The notes under the pieces were generated by a model. That model ran no database searches and was not told where the DNA came from. It worked only from the letters and a program-made list of their open reading frames with translations. Both the position numbers and the translations under genes were made by a program. Of a DNA stretch of 64,000 nt, positions 1 to 9,163 are shown piece by piece (position 1 is the stretch's first letter; every line of letters begins with the position of its first letter). The stretch comes from Leucobacter rhizosphaerae (GTDB lineage Bacteria; Actinomycetota; Actinomycetes; Actinomycetales; Microbacteriaceae): the NCBI RefSeq assembly GCF_022919175.1, contig NZ_CP095043.1, forward strand, positions 2,418,001-2,482,000, in the 5' to 3' direction.

Positions 1-622
1 GGGCGCGCCCGATCAGCCCGGAGAGGTGCGCGTCGGTCGCCGAGCCGCCCGTGAGCGGCGCGAGCTCCAGAGCGCGGATCGGCGCGTACGCTGGAAAGCG
101 GAACTGCGCGAGCCGGCTCCAGAAGCGGTGCTCGCGCGCGGGAAGCACACCGTCGTGCAGGGTCGCGATGAGCTGCTCGTTGTCGCGGCGATCCCGCTGC
201 GTCGCGCCGTACTGGATCCCGTGCACGGCGCCGAGGAGCCGCTCCGAGGTGTCGAGCAGCAGCTCGCCGATCTGGTCGAGCGTGTCTTCAGCGCGGCTCG
301 CGATCGCGATGACGTGCACCCCGTCGCGGAGCGCGACCCGGCGGGTGCGCACGTACCACCGGCCGATCTCGATGCTGATCTCACGCCGGTTCGTCGCCGC
401 GACCTCGTTCCAGATGAGCTGCGTGGGGGCCTCACCGGTGCTCGCGACGACCGACCCCTCGAAGTCGTAGATGATGGCGGTGCCGCGGCAGATGGTGCTG
501 ATCCGCGACGCGAGCGCGCGCACGGGATCGGTCGCCGAGACCGCCGAGATCAGGGTGTTCGTGATGTCGAGGGCGGTGTGCAGACGCTCGAGCTCGTCGA
601 GGGGTGGTGCGGAGTCAACCAT
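1..622 (-). CDS. PucR-like transcriptional regulator, N-terminal part (cut by window edge)
   Basis: The reading frame starts at ATG 622-620 (MVDSAPPLDELERLHTALDI) and stays open to the left edge, so only the first 207 or so residues are present and the C-terminal DNA-binding part is missing. The N-terminal half has a GAF-like sensor pattern (CRGTAIIYDFEGSVVAS), then a middle segment with LLLDTSERLLGAVHG and RDRRDNEQLIATL, as seen in activators of the PucR/CdaR class that end in a helix-turn-helix. It is transcribed divergently from hyuA, 175 bp away, so it probably controls the hydantoinase genes. The family call rests on general pattern, not on the absent HTH. Confidence 0.7.
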   Translation of the reverse strand, partial: MVDSAPPLDELERLHTALDITNTLISAVSATDPVRALASRISTICRGTAIIYDFEGSVVASTGEAPTQLIWNEVAATNRREISIEIGRWYVRTRRVALRDGVHVIAIASRAEDTLDQIGELLLDTSERLLGAVHGIQYGATQRDRRDNEQLIATLHDGVLPAREHRFWSRLAQFRFPAYAPIRALELAPLTGGSATDAHLSGLIGRA

Positions 623-797
623 GCCGGATTCCCTCACGGATTGTGTGAACAGGACGTTTCAGGACTAAATTCTCGACGGTTTTTGGAGAAATCACAAACG
701 AGTTCCGTGAAAGCTTCGTATTCTCTAGTGACCCTCGGGGCGGAGCGCACGAAGGTTGGAGGCATCCGGAACTCAACGAGGAACTTCAGGAGGACCC

Positions 798-2840
798 ATG
801 AGCAGTGTTCGTGTCGCAGTCGACGTCGGGGGAACATTCACCGACGTCTGCATCTTTGACGACGAGACGAAGCAGATGCGCGTCACGAAAGTGCCGTCGA
901 CACCGAGCGATCCGATGATCGCGGTGATGAACGGAGTGGAGCGGGGCGACATCGACCTCAGTGAGGTCTCACTCTTCTCGCACGGCACGACGGTGGCGAC
1001 GAACGCGTTGATCACCCGCAACTTCCCGGCCGCCGCGCTCGTCACCACCCGCGGGTTCCGCGACGTGCTCGAGATCCGCGACGGCACCAAGGACGACCTG
1101 TGGGACGCGTACAACGACGTGTCCGCGCCGTACATCCGCCGCCGGGATCGCTTCGAGGTCACCGAGCGGATCGACTTCAGCGGCAACACGGTGCAGCCGC
1201 TCGACGAGGCCGAGGCGCGCTCGCTCGCCGAGCTGCTGCTGCGCCGCGGGGTGAAGACCATCGCGGTCTGCTTCCTGAACTCCTACGCGAACCCCGCCCA
1301 CGAGACCCGGATGCGCGAGATCCTCGAGGAGGTCATCCCCGACGCGACGGTGTCGACCTCGGCCGAGATCCTGCCCGAGATCTTCGAGTACCCGCGCTTC
1401 AATACCGCGGTCGCGAACGCGGTGCTCGCGCCGCTCGTCTCCGGGTACGTGAACCGGCTGGCGGATCGGCTCCGCGATGGCGGTTACCAGGGCGACCTGC
1501 TGCTGCTGCACTCGGGCGGCGGATCCATGACCCCGCGCCTCGTCGAGAAGTTCCCCGTGCGGCTCGCCGCGTCGGGCATCGCGGCCGGCGCGATCTCCGC
1601 GAAGCACATCGCCCAGCAGTGCGGCTACGACAACGCCGTGAGTCTCGACATGGGCGGCACCTCGACCGACATCGCGCTCGTCGCCGACGGCGAGCTGCGG
1701 GTCTCGCAGGAGTGGCAGGTGGAGTACGGCCACCCGATCATCTTCCCCTCGATCGAGGTGCTCACGATCGGCGCCGGCGGCGGATCCCTCGCGCACATCG
1801 ACATCGCCGGCTCGCTCCGCAACGGCCCGCAGTCGGCCGGCGCGGATCCCGGACCCGCATGCTACGACACCGGCGGCGATCAGCCGACGAACACCGACGC
1901 GAACGTCGTGCTCGGGCGCCTCGGCACCTCGCTCGCGGGCGGCGTCAAGCAACTCGACCGGTCGCTCGCGGAGGAGGCGATCCGCCGGGTCGTCGCCGAG
2001 CCGCTCGGCATGGGACTCGAGGAGGCCGCGCAGGCGGTCGTCTCGGTCGCGAACGCCAACATGGCCGACGCCGTGCGGCTCGTCTCGATCCGACGCGGCT
2101 ACGATCCGCGCGACTTCGCCCTGCTCGCGTTCGGCGGGGCCGGGGCGCTCCACGGCGCCGACGTCGCGCGCGAGCTCGGGATCCCGACCGTGATCGTGCC
2201 GCCGAACCCCGGTGTGACCTCGGCCATGGGCTGCCTGCTCGTCGACATCCAGCACGACTTCGCGCAGATGTACACCGGGCTCGCCTCCGCCGCGGATGAA
2301 GAGGGGATCGAGCAGGCGTTCCTCGGACTCGAGGGTGAGGCCTCGGCCCGGCTCCGGCACGAGGGCGTGTCCGACGAGAACGCGCTGCTGCAGCGCAAGA
2401 TCTCGATGCGCTACCGCGGGCAGTGGCGGTCGCTGCAGGTGCCGATGGGCTCCGGCCCGGGGGCGCTCACCCGGGCGGTGCGCACCTTCCACGAGCAGTA
2501 CGAGCGCGAGTTCGCATTCCGGCAGGACGACGCCCCCGTCGAGGTCTACCAGCTGCACGTCGCTGCGGTCGGCAAGACGCCGAAGCCGTCCTTCCGCCCC
2601 GCGGAGCTCGTCGAGCAGGAGCCCGGCGCCGCCGCCGAACGCCGCGCCGTCTACTTCGGCGACGACGGCTGGCTCGACACTCCGGTCTACGACCGCACGG
2701 ACCTCGCGGCCGGCACCGCCTTCGCCGGTCCCGCGATCCTCAATCAGCTCGACTCCACCACCGTCGTGCCGCCGCACACCCGGGCGGAGATCGACGAATG
2801 GCTCAACATCCGCATCCACCTCGAGGAGATCAACCGATGA
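798..2840 (+). CDS. hyuA: Hydantoinase/5-oxoprolinase family subunit A (HyuA-like)
   Basis: A 680-residue protein of the HyuA/OXP-N family, which performs ATP-dependent ring opening of hydantoins, 5-oxoproline or related cyclic amides together with HyuB. Visible actin-like ATPase motifs are VAVDVGGTFTDVCIFDD near the N-terminus, SHGTTVATNALI, SLDMGGTSTDIALV mid-protein, GAGGGSLAHID and SAGADPGPACY, and a late FGGAGALHGADVARELGI. The start at 798 is set by AGGAGG 5 nt upstream; it agrees with the family N-terminus. It overlaps hyuB by 4 bp (ATGA), so the two are translationally coupled. Exact substrate (hydantoin, N-methylhydantoin, 5-oxoproline, or a ketone as in acetone/acetophenone carboxylases) cannot be read from the sequence. 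Confidence 0.93.
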   Translation: MSSVRVAVDVGGTFTDVCIFDDETKQMRVTKVPSTPSDPMIAVMNGVERGDIDLSEVSLFSHGTTVATNALITRNFPAAALVTTRGFRDVLEIRDGTKDDLWDAYNDVSAPYIRRRDRFEVTERIDFSGNTVQPLDEAEARSLAELLLRRGVKTIAVCFLNSYANPAHETRMREILEEVIPDATVSTSAEILPEIFEYPRFNTAVANAVLAPLVSGYVNRLADRLRDGGYQGDLLLLHSGGGSMTPRLVEKFPVRLAASGIAAGAISAKHIAQQCGYDNAVSLDMGGTSTDIALVADGELRVSQEWQVEYGHPIIFPSIEVLTIGAGGGSLAHIDIAGSLRNGPQSAGADPGPACYDTGGDQPTNTDANVVLGRLGTSLAGGVKQLDRSLAEEAIRRVVAEPLGMGLEEAAQAVVSVANANMADAVRLVSIRRGYDPRDFALLAFGGAGALHGADVARELGIPTVIVPPNPGVTSAMGCLLVDIQHDFAQMYTGLASAADEEGIEQAFLGLEGEASARLRHEGVSDENALLQRKISMRYRGQWRSLQVPMGSGPGALTRAVRTFHEQYEREFAFRQDDAPVEVYQLHVAAVGKTPKPSFRPAELVEQEPGAAAERRAVYFGDDGWLDTPVYDRTDLAAGTAFAGPAILNQLDSTTVVPPHTRAEIDEWLNIRIHLEEINR

Positions 2841-4828
2841 GTGAAGCATCCGCACCGGCCGTCGGCGCCGCCCGACAGACCGCCCTCGACCCCGTGACGT
2901 TCGAGGTGTTGAAGAACGCCTTCGCCACGAGCGTCGACCTGATGAGCGAGCAGATCCTGCGCACCTGCTACTCCTTCGTCATCTACTCGCGCGACTTCTC
3001 GTCGGCGCTCTGCGATGCGCGGGGCAACACGGTCATGCAGGGATCGGGCGACATCGCGGTCCACGTCGGCACCCTCCACTTCCAGGCCAAGGCCGTCATC
3101 GAGGAGTTCGACGGCGACATTCACCCGGGCGACGTGTTCGCGATCAACGACCCCTACCGCGGCGGCACGCACTTCAACGACGTCTCGTTCGTGCGGCCGA
3201 TCTTCTCGAAGGGGCGCATCATCGCCTTCGCGCAGAACAAGGGGCACTGGGCCGACATCGGCGGCAAGGTGCCGGGATCCTTCGACGTGTCGGCGTCGGA
3301 GCACTTCGGCGAGGGACTCCGGATCACCCCCATCCGGGTGTGGTCGGGCGGCAAGTTCCTGCACGATGTCGCCCAGTTGCTGGTCGCGAACACCCGCGCC
3401 CCGGAGCAGGCGCTCGGCGACCTGCACGCGCAGTCGGAGGCGACCGCGGTGTGCGAGCGCGAAGTGCTGCGACTCGTCGACCGCTACGGCACGGAGACGG
3501 TCGAGCTCGCGATGCAGGAGACGCAGGACTACGTCGAGCGCACCGTGCGCCGGCGGCTCGCGGACCTGCCGCAGGGCCGGTGGGAGACCGTCGACTACAT
3601 GGACCTCGATCCGGGCAAGTCGGAGGGCCTCGTGCCCATCAAGATCGTCATGACGCTCGACGGCGAGGGGATCCACTACAACCTCGAGGGCAGTGCCGAC
3701 GTCGTCGACACCTTCCTGAACTCCGGGTACGGCACCACGTTCTCGGCGATCTACGCCGGCACGAAGACCTTCTTCCCCGACGTGCCGCTCAACTCCGGCT
3801 TCTACGCCGCGGTGACGGCGGAGATCGGGCCCGAGGGCACCGTGGTGAACGCGGGCTGGCCGTACGCGGTCACGGGCTTCTGCTCGGGGCCGTACGAGAA
3901 GCTGATGAACGGGATCTTCGAGATCTGGTCGCAGATCATGCCCGAGCGCGCGATGGCCTGCGCGTTCAACCTCGAGTACCTGCTCGTGGGCGGGCGCGAT
4001 GCCCGCAGCGAGGACAACCCGTACTTCATGTGGTACGACTGGATGGCCGGCGGCTGGGGCGGCCGATCCTCGAAGGACGGCTCCAACGCGACCGCGCCGG
4101 TGTTCGGCGTGGGCCTCGCGGTCCAGGCCTGCGAGGGGCAGGAACGGCTGACGCCCGTGCTGACCACGATGCATCAGATCGGCACCGACTCCGGGGGGCC
4201 CGGCCGCTTCCGCGGCGGCTGCGGCGTGGAGAAGGGCGGCACGCTCACCGACGCGGACGCCTCGGTCATGAGTTACTGCTGCGACCGCGCCCGCTCGATC
4301 ACCTGGGGCATCGAGGGCGGTCTGCCGTCGATCCCGCACGGCGTCTGGCTGAACCGCGACACCGCCGACGAGCGGTTCCTCGGATCGGTGTTCTCCTCGG
4401 TGCCGGTGCAGCCGGGCGACACCTTCTACCGACCCTCCGCGGGCGGCGGCGGGTTCGGGGATCCGCTGGACCGCACCCCGGAGGAGGTGCTCGAGGACGT
4501 GATCGACGGCTACGTGTCGATCGAGCGCGCCGACGCGGACTACGGTGTGGTGATCACGGCGATCGATCCCGAGCTGGATCGGTACGAGATCGACCGCGAC
4601 GCGACCGCGACGAAGCGGGAGTGGATCCGGGAGCACCGCGCCGAGTGGATCACGAGCGATGCCGAGGAGGTCGCAGCCAAGTACCGGGCGGGGGATCTCG
4701 GGCTTCTCGATGTGATCCGTCGGCACGGCGTGATCCTGGACTGGGGCACCGGAGAGCTCTTCGAGGAAACCACCCGGCAACATCGGGAGCAGATGTCCCG
4801 CCGCTCGGCGGCGCACTGGGCGGCGTAG
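2837..4828 (+). CDS. hyuB: Hydantoinase/5-oxoprolinase family subunit B (HyuB-like)
   Basis: A 663-residue HyuB/hydantoinase B subunit, partner of the preceding HyuA. Typical family blocks are DPVTFEVLKNAFATSVDLMSEQ near the N-terminus, the CYSFVIYSRDFSSALCDARG segment, GDVFAINDPYRGGTHFNDV, and PGRFRGGCGVEKGG with a late RPSAGGGGFGDPLDR. The start overlaps the hyuA stop (ATGA). A stem-loop with a T run lies directly downstream, so hyuA-hyuB look like a two-gene operon separate from the permease. The C-terminus is a little longer than common HyuB proteins. Function as part of an ATP-dependent cyclic-amide hydrolase is known for the family; the substrate is inferred only from neighbours. Confidence 0.93.
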   Translation: MSEASAPAVGAARQTALDPVTFEVLKNAFATSVDLMSEQILRTCYSFVIYSRDFSSALCDARGNTVMQGSGDIAVHVGTLHFQAKAVIEEFDGDIHPGDVFAINDPYRGGTHFNDVSFVRPIFSKGRIIAFAQNKGHWADIGGKVPGSFDVSASEHFGEGLRITPIRVWSGGKFLHDVAQLLVANTRAPEQALGDLHAQSEATAVCEREVLRLVDRYGTETVELAMQETQDYVERTVRRRLADLPQGRWETVDYMDLDPGKSEGLVPIKIVMTLDGEGIHYNLEGSADVVDTFLNSGYGTTFSAIYAGTKTFFPDVPLNSGFYAAVTAEIGPEGTVVNAGWPYAVTGFCSGPYEKLMNGIFEIWSQIMPERAMACAFNLEYLLVGGRDARSEDNPYFMWYDWMAGGWGGRSSKDGSNATAPVFGVGLAVQACEGQERLTPVLTTMHQIGTDSGGPGRFRGGCGVEKGGTLTDADASVMSYCCDRARSITWGIEGGLPSIPHGVWLNRDTADERFLGSVFSSVPVQPGDTFYRPSAGGGGFGDPLDRTPEEVLEDVIDGYVSIERADADYGVVITAIDPELDRYEIDRDATATKREWIREHRAEWITSDAEEVAAKYRAGDLGLLDVIRRHGVILDWGTGELFEETTRQHREQMSRRSAAHWAA

Positions 4829-4853
4829 ACGGTCACTCGATCTCCCGCTCAAT

Positions 4854-4901
4854 CCGGGGCGGGTCGCGGCTTCTGTGCGCCCCGCCCCCGGATCCCTTTT
4901 T
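4854..4901 (+). terminator. Rho-independent terminator after hyuB
   Basis: GGGGCGGG (4856-4863) pairs with CCCGCCCC (4881-4888) across a 17-nt loop, and five T residues follow at 4897-4901. It separates hyuAB from the permease gene. Confidence 0.7.
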
Positions 4902-4949
4902 GTGCAAGTGACAAAATTTAGCCTTCTCATTCCGGCTCACGCACAATAC
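4900..4949 (+). promoter_or_regulatory. Candidate PucR operator region upstream of NCS1 permease
   Basis: The promoter region contains TTGTGCAAGTG (4900-4910) and GCACAATAC (4941-4949). The 8-mer TGCAAGTG and the 9-mer GCACAATAC both recur in the pucR-pxpA intergenic region (7996-8003 on the opposite strand, and 7970-7978). This is direct sequence observation; binding by the neighbouring PucR protein is inference. Confidence 0.5.
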
Positions 4950-5021
4950 TTCTGAGCCTCCCGACTCACAACAATGAGATGGCGACGCACACTCACACCA
5001 ATACCAATGGAGGTACGGACA

Positions 5022-6416
5022 GTGTCACTCAACCTAACCGGGAGCAACGACGACGTCGAAGCGACCGACACCCTGGCCCGCCAGGGAGACGATCAAGACC
5101 AGATGAGCCGCGGCCGCCTCACGATGGCGTGGTACGGCACCGCGAGCGCGTTCTTCTTCGTCTACATCGGCGCCGCGATGGCCTCGGCCTACGGCACGGT
5201 GAACGCCATCATCGGCATCATTCTGACCATCATCGTCTACGGGCTCATCAACGCGGTGCTCTCGCGCTACGCGATCAACAACCGCACGACCGTGGCTCAG
5301 TTCTCCCGGACCATCCTCGGCAACGCGGGATCCGCGATCGCGATGATCATCTTCGCGCTCATCGCGATCTACTACGCCGTGTTCGAGGGCTCGATCGTCG
5401 CGTACGCGTTCATGACGGCGTTCGGCGGTGAGATGTGGATGTGGAGCCTGATCGTCGTCATCTACTCGACGCCGCTCATCATCGGCGGCGTGCGCCGCTT
5501 CCTCGACAAGATCAACGGCATCCTCATGCCGATCTACTTCTTCGGGTTGGTCGCGGCCGTCGTGTGGGCGGGCGTGCAGTACGGGTTCACCGACGCGTGG
5601 ATCACCCACGCGCCCGAGGTGCCCGTTCCGCTCTCGATGGGCGGCCCCGGCTGGCTCGCCACGTTCGCCGGCTACATGGGCGTGTGGATCATGATGATGT
5701 TCACCATGGACTTCGCCGCGCTCGGCAAGCGCAAGGACATCAAGTACCACCAGCGCATCACCTTCGGCCCGCTGTTCTACGTGCTCGCCTATGGCTTCTC
5801 CGCGTTCGTCGGGATCTTCCTGACCTTCACGATCCCGGGCCTCGAGGCCTCCGAGACCGGTCTCGCCGGTGGCCTCGTGAGTCTCATGGGCATCCTCGGT
5901 CTGATCGTCGTGATCGCGACGCAGACGCGTATCAACACCGCGAACTACTACCTCGGTGCCGCGAACCTGCGCGCCTTCGGCGAGAAGGTCTTCAAGATCA
6001 ACATGCCGAACATCGTGTGGGTGCTGCTGTCGTCGGTGATCATCTTCCTGTTCATGCTGCTGCCCGTCGTGCAGTACCTGCTCATCGCGCTCGCCTGGCA
6101 GGGCGTGCTCGTGACGGCCTGGGTGGCGATCGCGCTCACCCACATCCTGCTCGACCGCTGGCAGCACCAGGAGCACGCCGCGATCGGCGACCAGCACTAC
6201 AAGGCCTTCAACAACAACGGCCTGATCGCCTGGATCGTCGCGACGCTCGTGGGCATCGTGATGCTGCAGCTCGGCACCTTCAACCCGGAGCTCGCCGGCA
6301 TCGGCGCGACCTGGGGCCCGATCCTCACGGCGGTCTCCGCGGCGCTCGTCTACGGGATCCTGTGGAAGGCGAACCCCGTGAGCCGAACGGGCCTCATCAC
6401 GGTGGTGGGGACCTAG
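5022..6416 (+). CDS. NCS1-family (cytosine/hydantoin permease-like) transporter
   Basis: A 464-residue integral membrane protein with about twelve hydrophobic segments. The N-terminal MSRGRLTMAWYGTASAFFFV and later MFTMDFAALGKRKD and RINTANYYLGAANLRAF segments fit the nucleobase:cation symporter-1 (cytosine permease) family. I chose the GTG at 5022 because GGAGGT lies 7 nt upstream; an in-frame ATG at 5007 overlaps that ribosome site. It lies between two cyclic-amide-degrading gene sets, so import of a hydantoin-, oxoproline- or pyrimidine-like compound is likely. Its upstream region shares two motifs with the pucR-pxpA promoter region. Substrate is not determinable here. Confidence 0.88.
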   Translation: MSLNLTGSNDDVEATDTLARQGDDQDQMSRGRLTMAWYGTASAFFFVYIGAAMASAYGTVNAIIGIILTIIVYGLINAVLSRYAINNRTTVAQFSRTILGNAGSAIAMIIFALIAIYYAVFEGSIVAYAFMTAFGGEMWMWSLIVVIYSTPLIIGGVRRFLDKINGILMPIYFFGLVAAVVWAGVQYGFTDAWITHAPEVPVPLSMGGPGWLATFAGYMGVWIMMMFTMDFAALGKRKDIKYHQRITFGPLFYVLAYGFSAFVGIFLTFTIPGLEASETGLAGGLVSLMGILGLIVVIATQTRINTANYYLGAANLRAFGEKVFKINMPNIVWVLLSSVIIFLFMLLPVVQYLLIALAWQGVLVTAWVAIALTHILLDRWQHQEHAAIGDQHYKAFNNNGLIAWIVATLVGIVMLQLGTFNPELAGIGATWGPILTAVSAALVYGILWKANPVSRTGLITVVGT

Positions 6417-6437
6417 GCGCCTCGGCACCTGGGGCTC

Positions 6438-6463
6438 GGGAGCGGGGCGCCCGCCCCGCTCCT
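6438..6463. terminator. Bidirectional stem-loop between permease and pucR
   Basis: GGAGCGGGG (6439-6447) and CCCCGCTCC (6454-6462) form a perfect 9-bp stem with a 6-nt loop between two convergent genes. There is no T run. Confidence 0.5.
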
Positions 6464-6482
6464 CCCACTCGGGCCCGGCCCC

Positions 6483-7949
6483 CTAGTACGGCTCGAGCTC
6501 CACGAGCCGGAGTGCCATGAGGCAGGTCGCGCGCCCGTCGAGCGTGTCGAGCGAGGTGCCGAGCAGCTCCTCGATGCGCCGCAGGCGATAGCTCAGCGAG
6601 TTGCGGTGGATGAACAGCTCCTCGCAGGTGCGCGACGGCTGCGCGTCGTTCCGCAGCCAGGTGCGCAGGGTGGGCAGCAACTCGGTCGCGCGCTGCTCGT
6701 CGTGCTCGAGGAGCGGCGCGAGGAAGCGCTCGGCCGACTCCCGGGCGCCCCGACCGGCCGCCGCCGCGACCACCGCGCTGAGCCCGAGCACGGGGGCCAT
6801 GACCGGGGCCGTGACATGCCGGATCAGGTTGAGCGCGTGCACGAGTGCGAGCCGGAGCTCGTCGATGGTGCGCGCCGGGCCGCGCAGCACGAGCGGCAGT
6901 TCTGGCCGGATCCCGAGCAAACGCTCGGACACCTGGTCGAACTCCTCGCGCGGGAACTGCGCCAGCGCGACGAGCTGCTCGTCGAGCTCCGCCACCCGGA
7001 CGTCGTGGAAGGTGTCGTGCAGGGCGACGCGCAGCTTCCACGCCGCGGCCGCGTGCTCCCCGCTCATGTCCGCGACGAGCAGCGTCGTCTCCGCGCGCCG
7101 GCTCAGTCCGAGCTCGTGGAACGCGTTGGCCACGTCGCTGCGCGTCGACTCCGACCACGCGACGCAGCGGTTGACGAAGCGGAGCATGTCCTGGTGGCTG
7201 CTCGCGTCCACGACCACCGAGCGATTCAGCTGCAGGGCGAGGATCGAGGTGACGGGAGCGAGCAGGGCTTCCACCTCCGCGGACGAGCCGTACAGTCGAA
7301 CCGCGAGCTGACAGGAGTTGCTGAGCCCCATCGGGAGCGGCACGGTGATGGTGTCGGGTTGGGAGGCCCGCGCCGGGCCGGTCCGCCACGTCACGGACTC
7401 GGGGTACTGCGCGATCAGCGAGTCGAAGGCGTCGTAGACCGCGATCGGGAGTTCGAGCGCCGCGTACATCGCCGCGAGCAGGGTGGAGATCTCCGCGCCC
7501 TGGCTCGCGAGCCGGGCGCACTCGTCCGCGAGCAGCCAGCCGCGGTCGAGCAGCGCGATGCGCTCCGCCTGCAGCATGCTCTCGACGTGCTGGTCGATCT
7601 TGAGGAGCGGTACGGTCGTCGGCACCTCCAGCAGCGGGAGGTCGTGCGCGGTGCACGCGGCGATGAGTCCTTGGGGCAGGGTGGCGTGCGCCGCCCCGAC
7701 CGCGAACGCGAGGGCGGCGACCGGCACGCGGGTGAGACGCTCGACGTAGCCGTCCCAGATGCTCTCCTCGGAGAAGTTCATGCCGATGCCGGACGTCAGG
7801 AGGAGCACATTGGGGTCGAGGAAGGGGGTGGGGTCGAGGTGTTCCGTCGGTGCGCAGCGCACGATCTCCTGGCTGAGCCGCTGCGGCCCCGTCGGCGTTT
7901 CGAGGCGCAACTGGAGGGAGTGTTCGGTCAGCAGATCAGCGACGCGCAC
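6483..7949 (-). CDS. PucR-family transcriptional regulator
   Basis: A 488-residue regulator with the PucR architecture: an N-terminal ligand-sensing domain (residues about 1-130, beginning VRVADLL) and a C-terminal PucR-type helix-turn-helix (EELFIHRNSLSYRLRRIEELLG). PucR-family proteins are usually activators of purine, allantoin or related nitrogen catabolism. The GTG at 7949 opens the conserved N-terminal block; an upstream in-frame GTG exists but would sit in the shared promoter. It is divergent from pxpA and convergent with the permease; shared motifs in both promoters make the permease and the pxp operon its probable targets. It is a second, distinct PucR-type protein besides the one at the left edge. 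Confidence 0.88.
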   Translation of the reverse strand: MRVADLLTEHSLQLRLETPTGPQRLSQEIVRCAPTEHLDPTPFLDPNVLLLTSGIGMNFSEESIWDGYVERLTRVPVAALAFAVGAAHATLPQGLIAACTAHDLPLLEVPTTVPLLKIDQHVESMLQAERIALLDRGWLLADECARLASQGAEISTLLAAMYAALELPIAVYDAFDSLIAQYPESVTWRTGPARASQPDTITVPLPMGLSNSCQLAVRLYGSSAEVEALLAPVTSILALQLNRSVVVDASSHQDMLRFVNRCVAWSESTRSDVANAFHELGLSRRAETTLLVADMSGEHAAAAWKLRVALHDTFHDVRVAELDEQLVALAQFPREEFDQVSERLLGIRPELPLVLRGPARTIDELRLALVHALNLIRHVTAPVMAPVLGLSAVVAAAAGRGARESAERFLAPLLEHDEQRATELLPTLRTWLRNDAQPSRTCEELFIHRNSLSYRLRRIEELLGTSLDTLDGRATCLMALRLVELEPY

Positions 7950-7969
7950 GGCACCGTCCTCTCGCGATT

Positions 7970-8003
7970 GCACAATACAGCTCTGAAAATTCTTGCACTT
8001 GCA
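7970..8003. promoter_or_regulatory. Divergent pucR-pxpA promoter region with repeated operator motifs
   Basis: GCACAATAC (7970-7978) and CACTTGCA (7996-8003, complement TGCAAGTG) repeat elements found upstream of the NCS1 permease. They lie between the divergent pucR and pxpA starts. The pxpA -10 box TAGCTT (8030-8035) ends 7 nt before its ATG. Regulatory role is inferred. Confidence 0.5.
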
Positions 8004-8042
8004 TAATAACGCTCCTCGACCGCACCGCGTAGCTTGGAGGCC

Positions 8043-8777
8043 ATGACTGCACAGCGAAGTGACTCGGTTTCGGTGAACTCGGATATGGGCGAGGCGTTCG
8101 GCCTCCACACCTTCGGCAACGACGCGGCGCTGATGTCGGTGATCGACGTCGCGAACGTCGCCTGCGGATTCCACTCGGGGGATCCCGGCACCATGGACGA
8201 GACCGTCCGGCTCGCGAAGCAGCACGGGGTCAGCGTCGGCGCTCACCCCGGACTCCCCGATCTCGTCGGGTTCGGCCGGCGTGAGATGAAACTCACCGCC
8301 GACGAGGTCGAGAGCCTCATCCGCTACCAGGTCGGTGCGCTGAGCGGATTCCTGCGCAAGTACGATCTGCCGCTGCACCACATCAAGCCGCACGGCTCGC
8401 TCTACGGCATGCTCGCCCGCGATGAGGAGCTCATGCTCGGCGCCGTGAAGGTGGCCCGCGACTACGGGGTCCCCGTGTTCGGGATCGCCGGCTCCGCGCA
8501 TCAGCTGGTGGCCGAGCGTGAGGGTGTGGAGTTCATCGGTGAGCTCTACGTCGACCTCGACTACAACGCCGACGGCGGGCTCATCATCCTGCGTCAGCCG
8601 CACGAGACCAACATCGTCGCCGCCGCGGAACGGGCGCGCCGCGCGCTCGACACCGGCACGATCCTCTCGGTCGACGGCACTGAGCTGCCGATCACCTTCG
8701 GGAGCATCTGCGTCCACTCCGACACCCCGAACGCCGTAGAGGTCGCGAGCGCCGTGCGCGCCGTCGTCGACGGCTAG
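8043..8777 (+). CDS. pxpA: 5-oxoprolinase subunit PxpA (LamB/YcsF family)
   Basis: A 244-residue LamB/YcsF protein. In characterised systems PxpA, with PxpB and PxpC, hydrolyses 5-oxoproline to glutamate using ATP. Family blocks visible are VNSDMGEAFG, ANVACGFHSGDP, VGAHPGLPDLVGFGRR, HHIKPHGSLY and the late ICVHSDTPNAVE. The usual DLN at the N-terminus reads SVN here. The ATG at 8043 has GGAGG only 2 nt away, too close for a normal ribosome site, but the TAGCTT box 7 nt upstream suggests a leaderless transcript. It heads an operon running to 12571, with biotin carrier and carboxylase genes placed between pxpA and pxpB. Confidence 0.92.
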   Translation: MTAQRSDSVSVNSDMGEAFGLHTFGNDAALMSVIDVANVACGFHSGDPGTMDETVRLAKQHGVSVGAHPGLPDLVGFGRREMKLTADEVESLIRYQVGALSGFLRKYDLPLHHIKPHGSLYGMLARDEELMLGAVKVARDYGVPVFGIAGSAHQLVAEREGVEFIGELYVDLDYNADGGLIILRQPHETNIVAAAERARRALDTGTILSVDGTELPITFGSICVHSDTPNAVEVASAVRAVVDG

Positions 8778-8872
8778 GCACCGGCCTTCGACGCCCGCGG
8801 GCGCACCTGTACACCCGCCGCGGCATCACCCCCAAACCCCCTGCACGACCCCCCCTGAAGAGAGCAGATTCC

Positions 8873-9109
8873 ATGAGTTCACAGATCATCGCCCCCATCC
8901 CGGGTATCTTCTACCGCCGTCCGGCCCCGGACAAGGACCCGTTCGTCGAGGTGGGAGACACCGTCGAGGCCGGCCAGACCATCGGGGTCATCGAGATCAT
9001 GAAGCAGTTCACCGAGGTGCGGAGCGAGGCCGCCGGTGTGGTGGCCTCCTTCGACGTCGAGGATCTCGGGATGGTGGGCCCCGGCGACGTCATCGCGACG
9101 ATCGACTAG
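8873..9109 (+). CDS. Small biotin carboxyl carrier protein (AccB-like)
   Basis: A 78-residue stand-alone biotinyl domain. The biotin acceptor motif is EIMKQF with the presumed biotinyl lysine at K44; the usual second Met of AMKM is Gln. Flanking blocks IIAPIPGIFYRRPAPDKDPFV, VGDTVEAGQTIGVIE and GPGDVIATID are those of the short BCCP forms found beside LamB/YcsF genes. It lacks the long N-terminal region of the acetyl-CoA carboxylase carrier. It sits between pxpA and a biotin carboxylase gene, so it probably carries the carboxybiotin for that enzyme. AGAGAG 8 nt upstream serves as a ribosome site. Confidence 0.9.
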   Translation: MSSQIIAPIPGIFYRRPAPDKDPFVEVGDTVEAGQTIGVIEIMKQFTEVRSEAAGVVASFDVEDLGMVGPGDVIATID

Positions 9110-9163
9110 CCCCCGCAGCCCGCCCCATCGACGAGCTCCGACCCATCGAGTGAAGGACACACC

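Noticed and set aside
969..2855. Long open frame of about 628 codons on the strand opposite hyuA
   Set aside because: It mirrors hyuA codon structure in GC-rich DNA and has an Arg/Asp/Gly-rich product without any protein-family pattern. Similar antisense frames opposite hyuB (2744-4930), etfA and others were rejected for the same reason.
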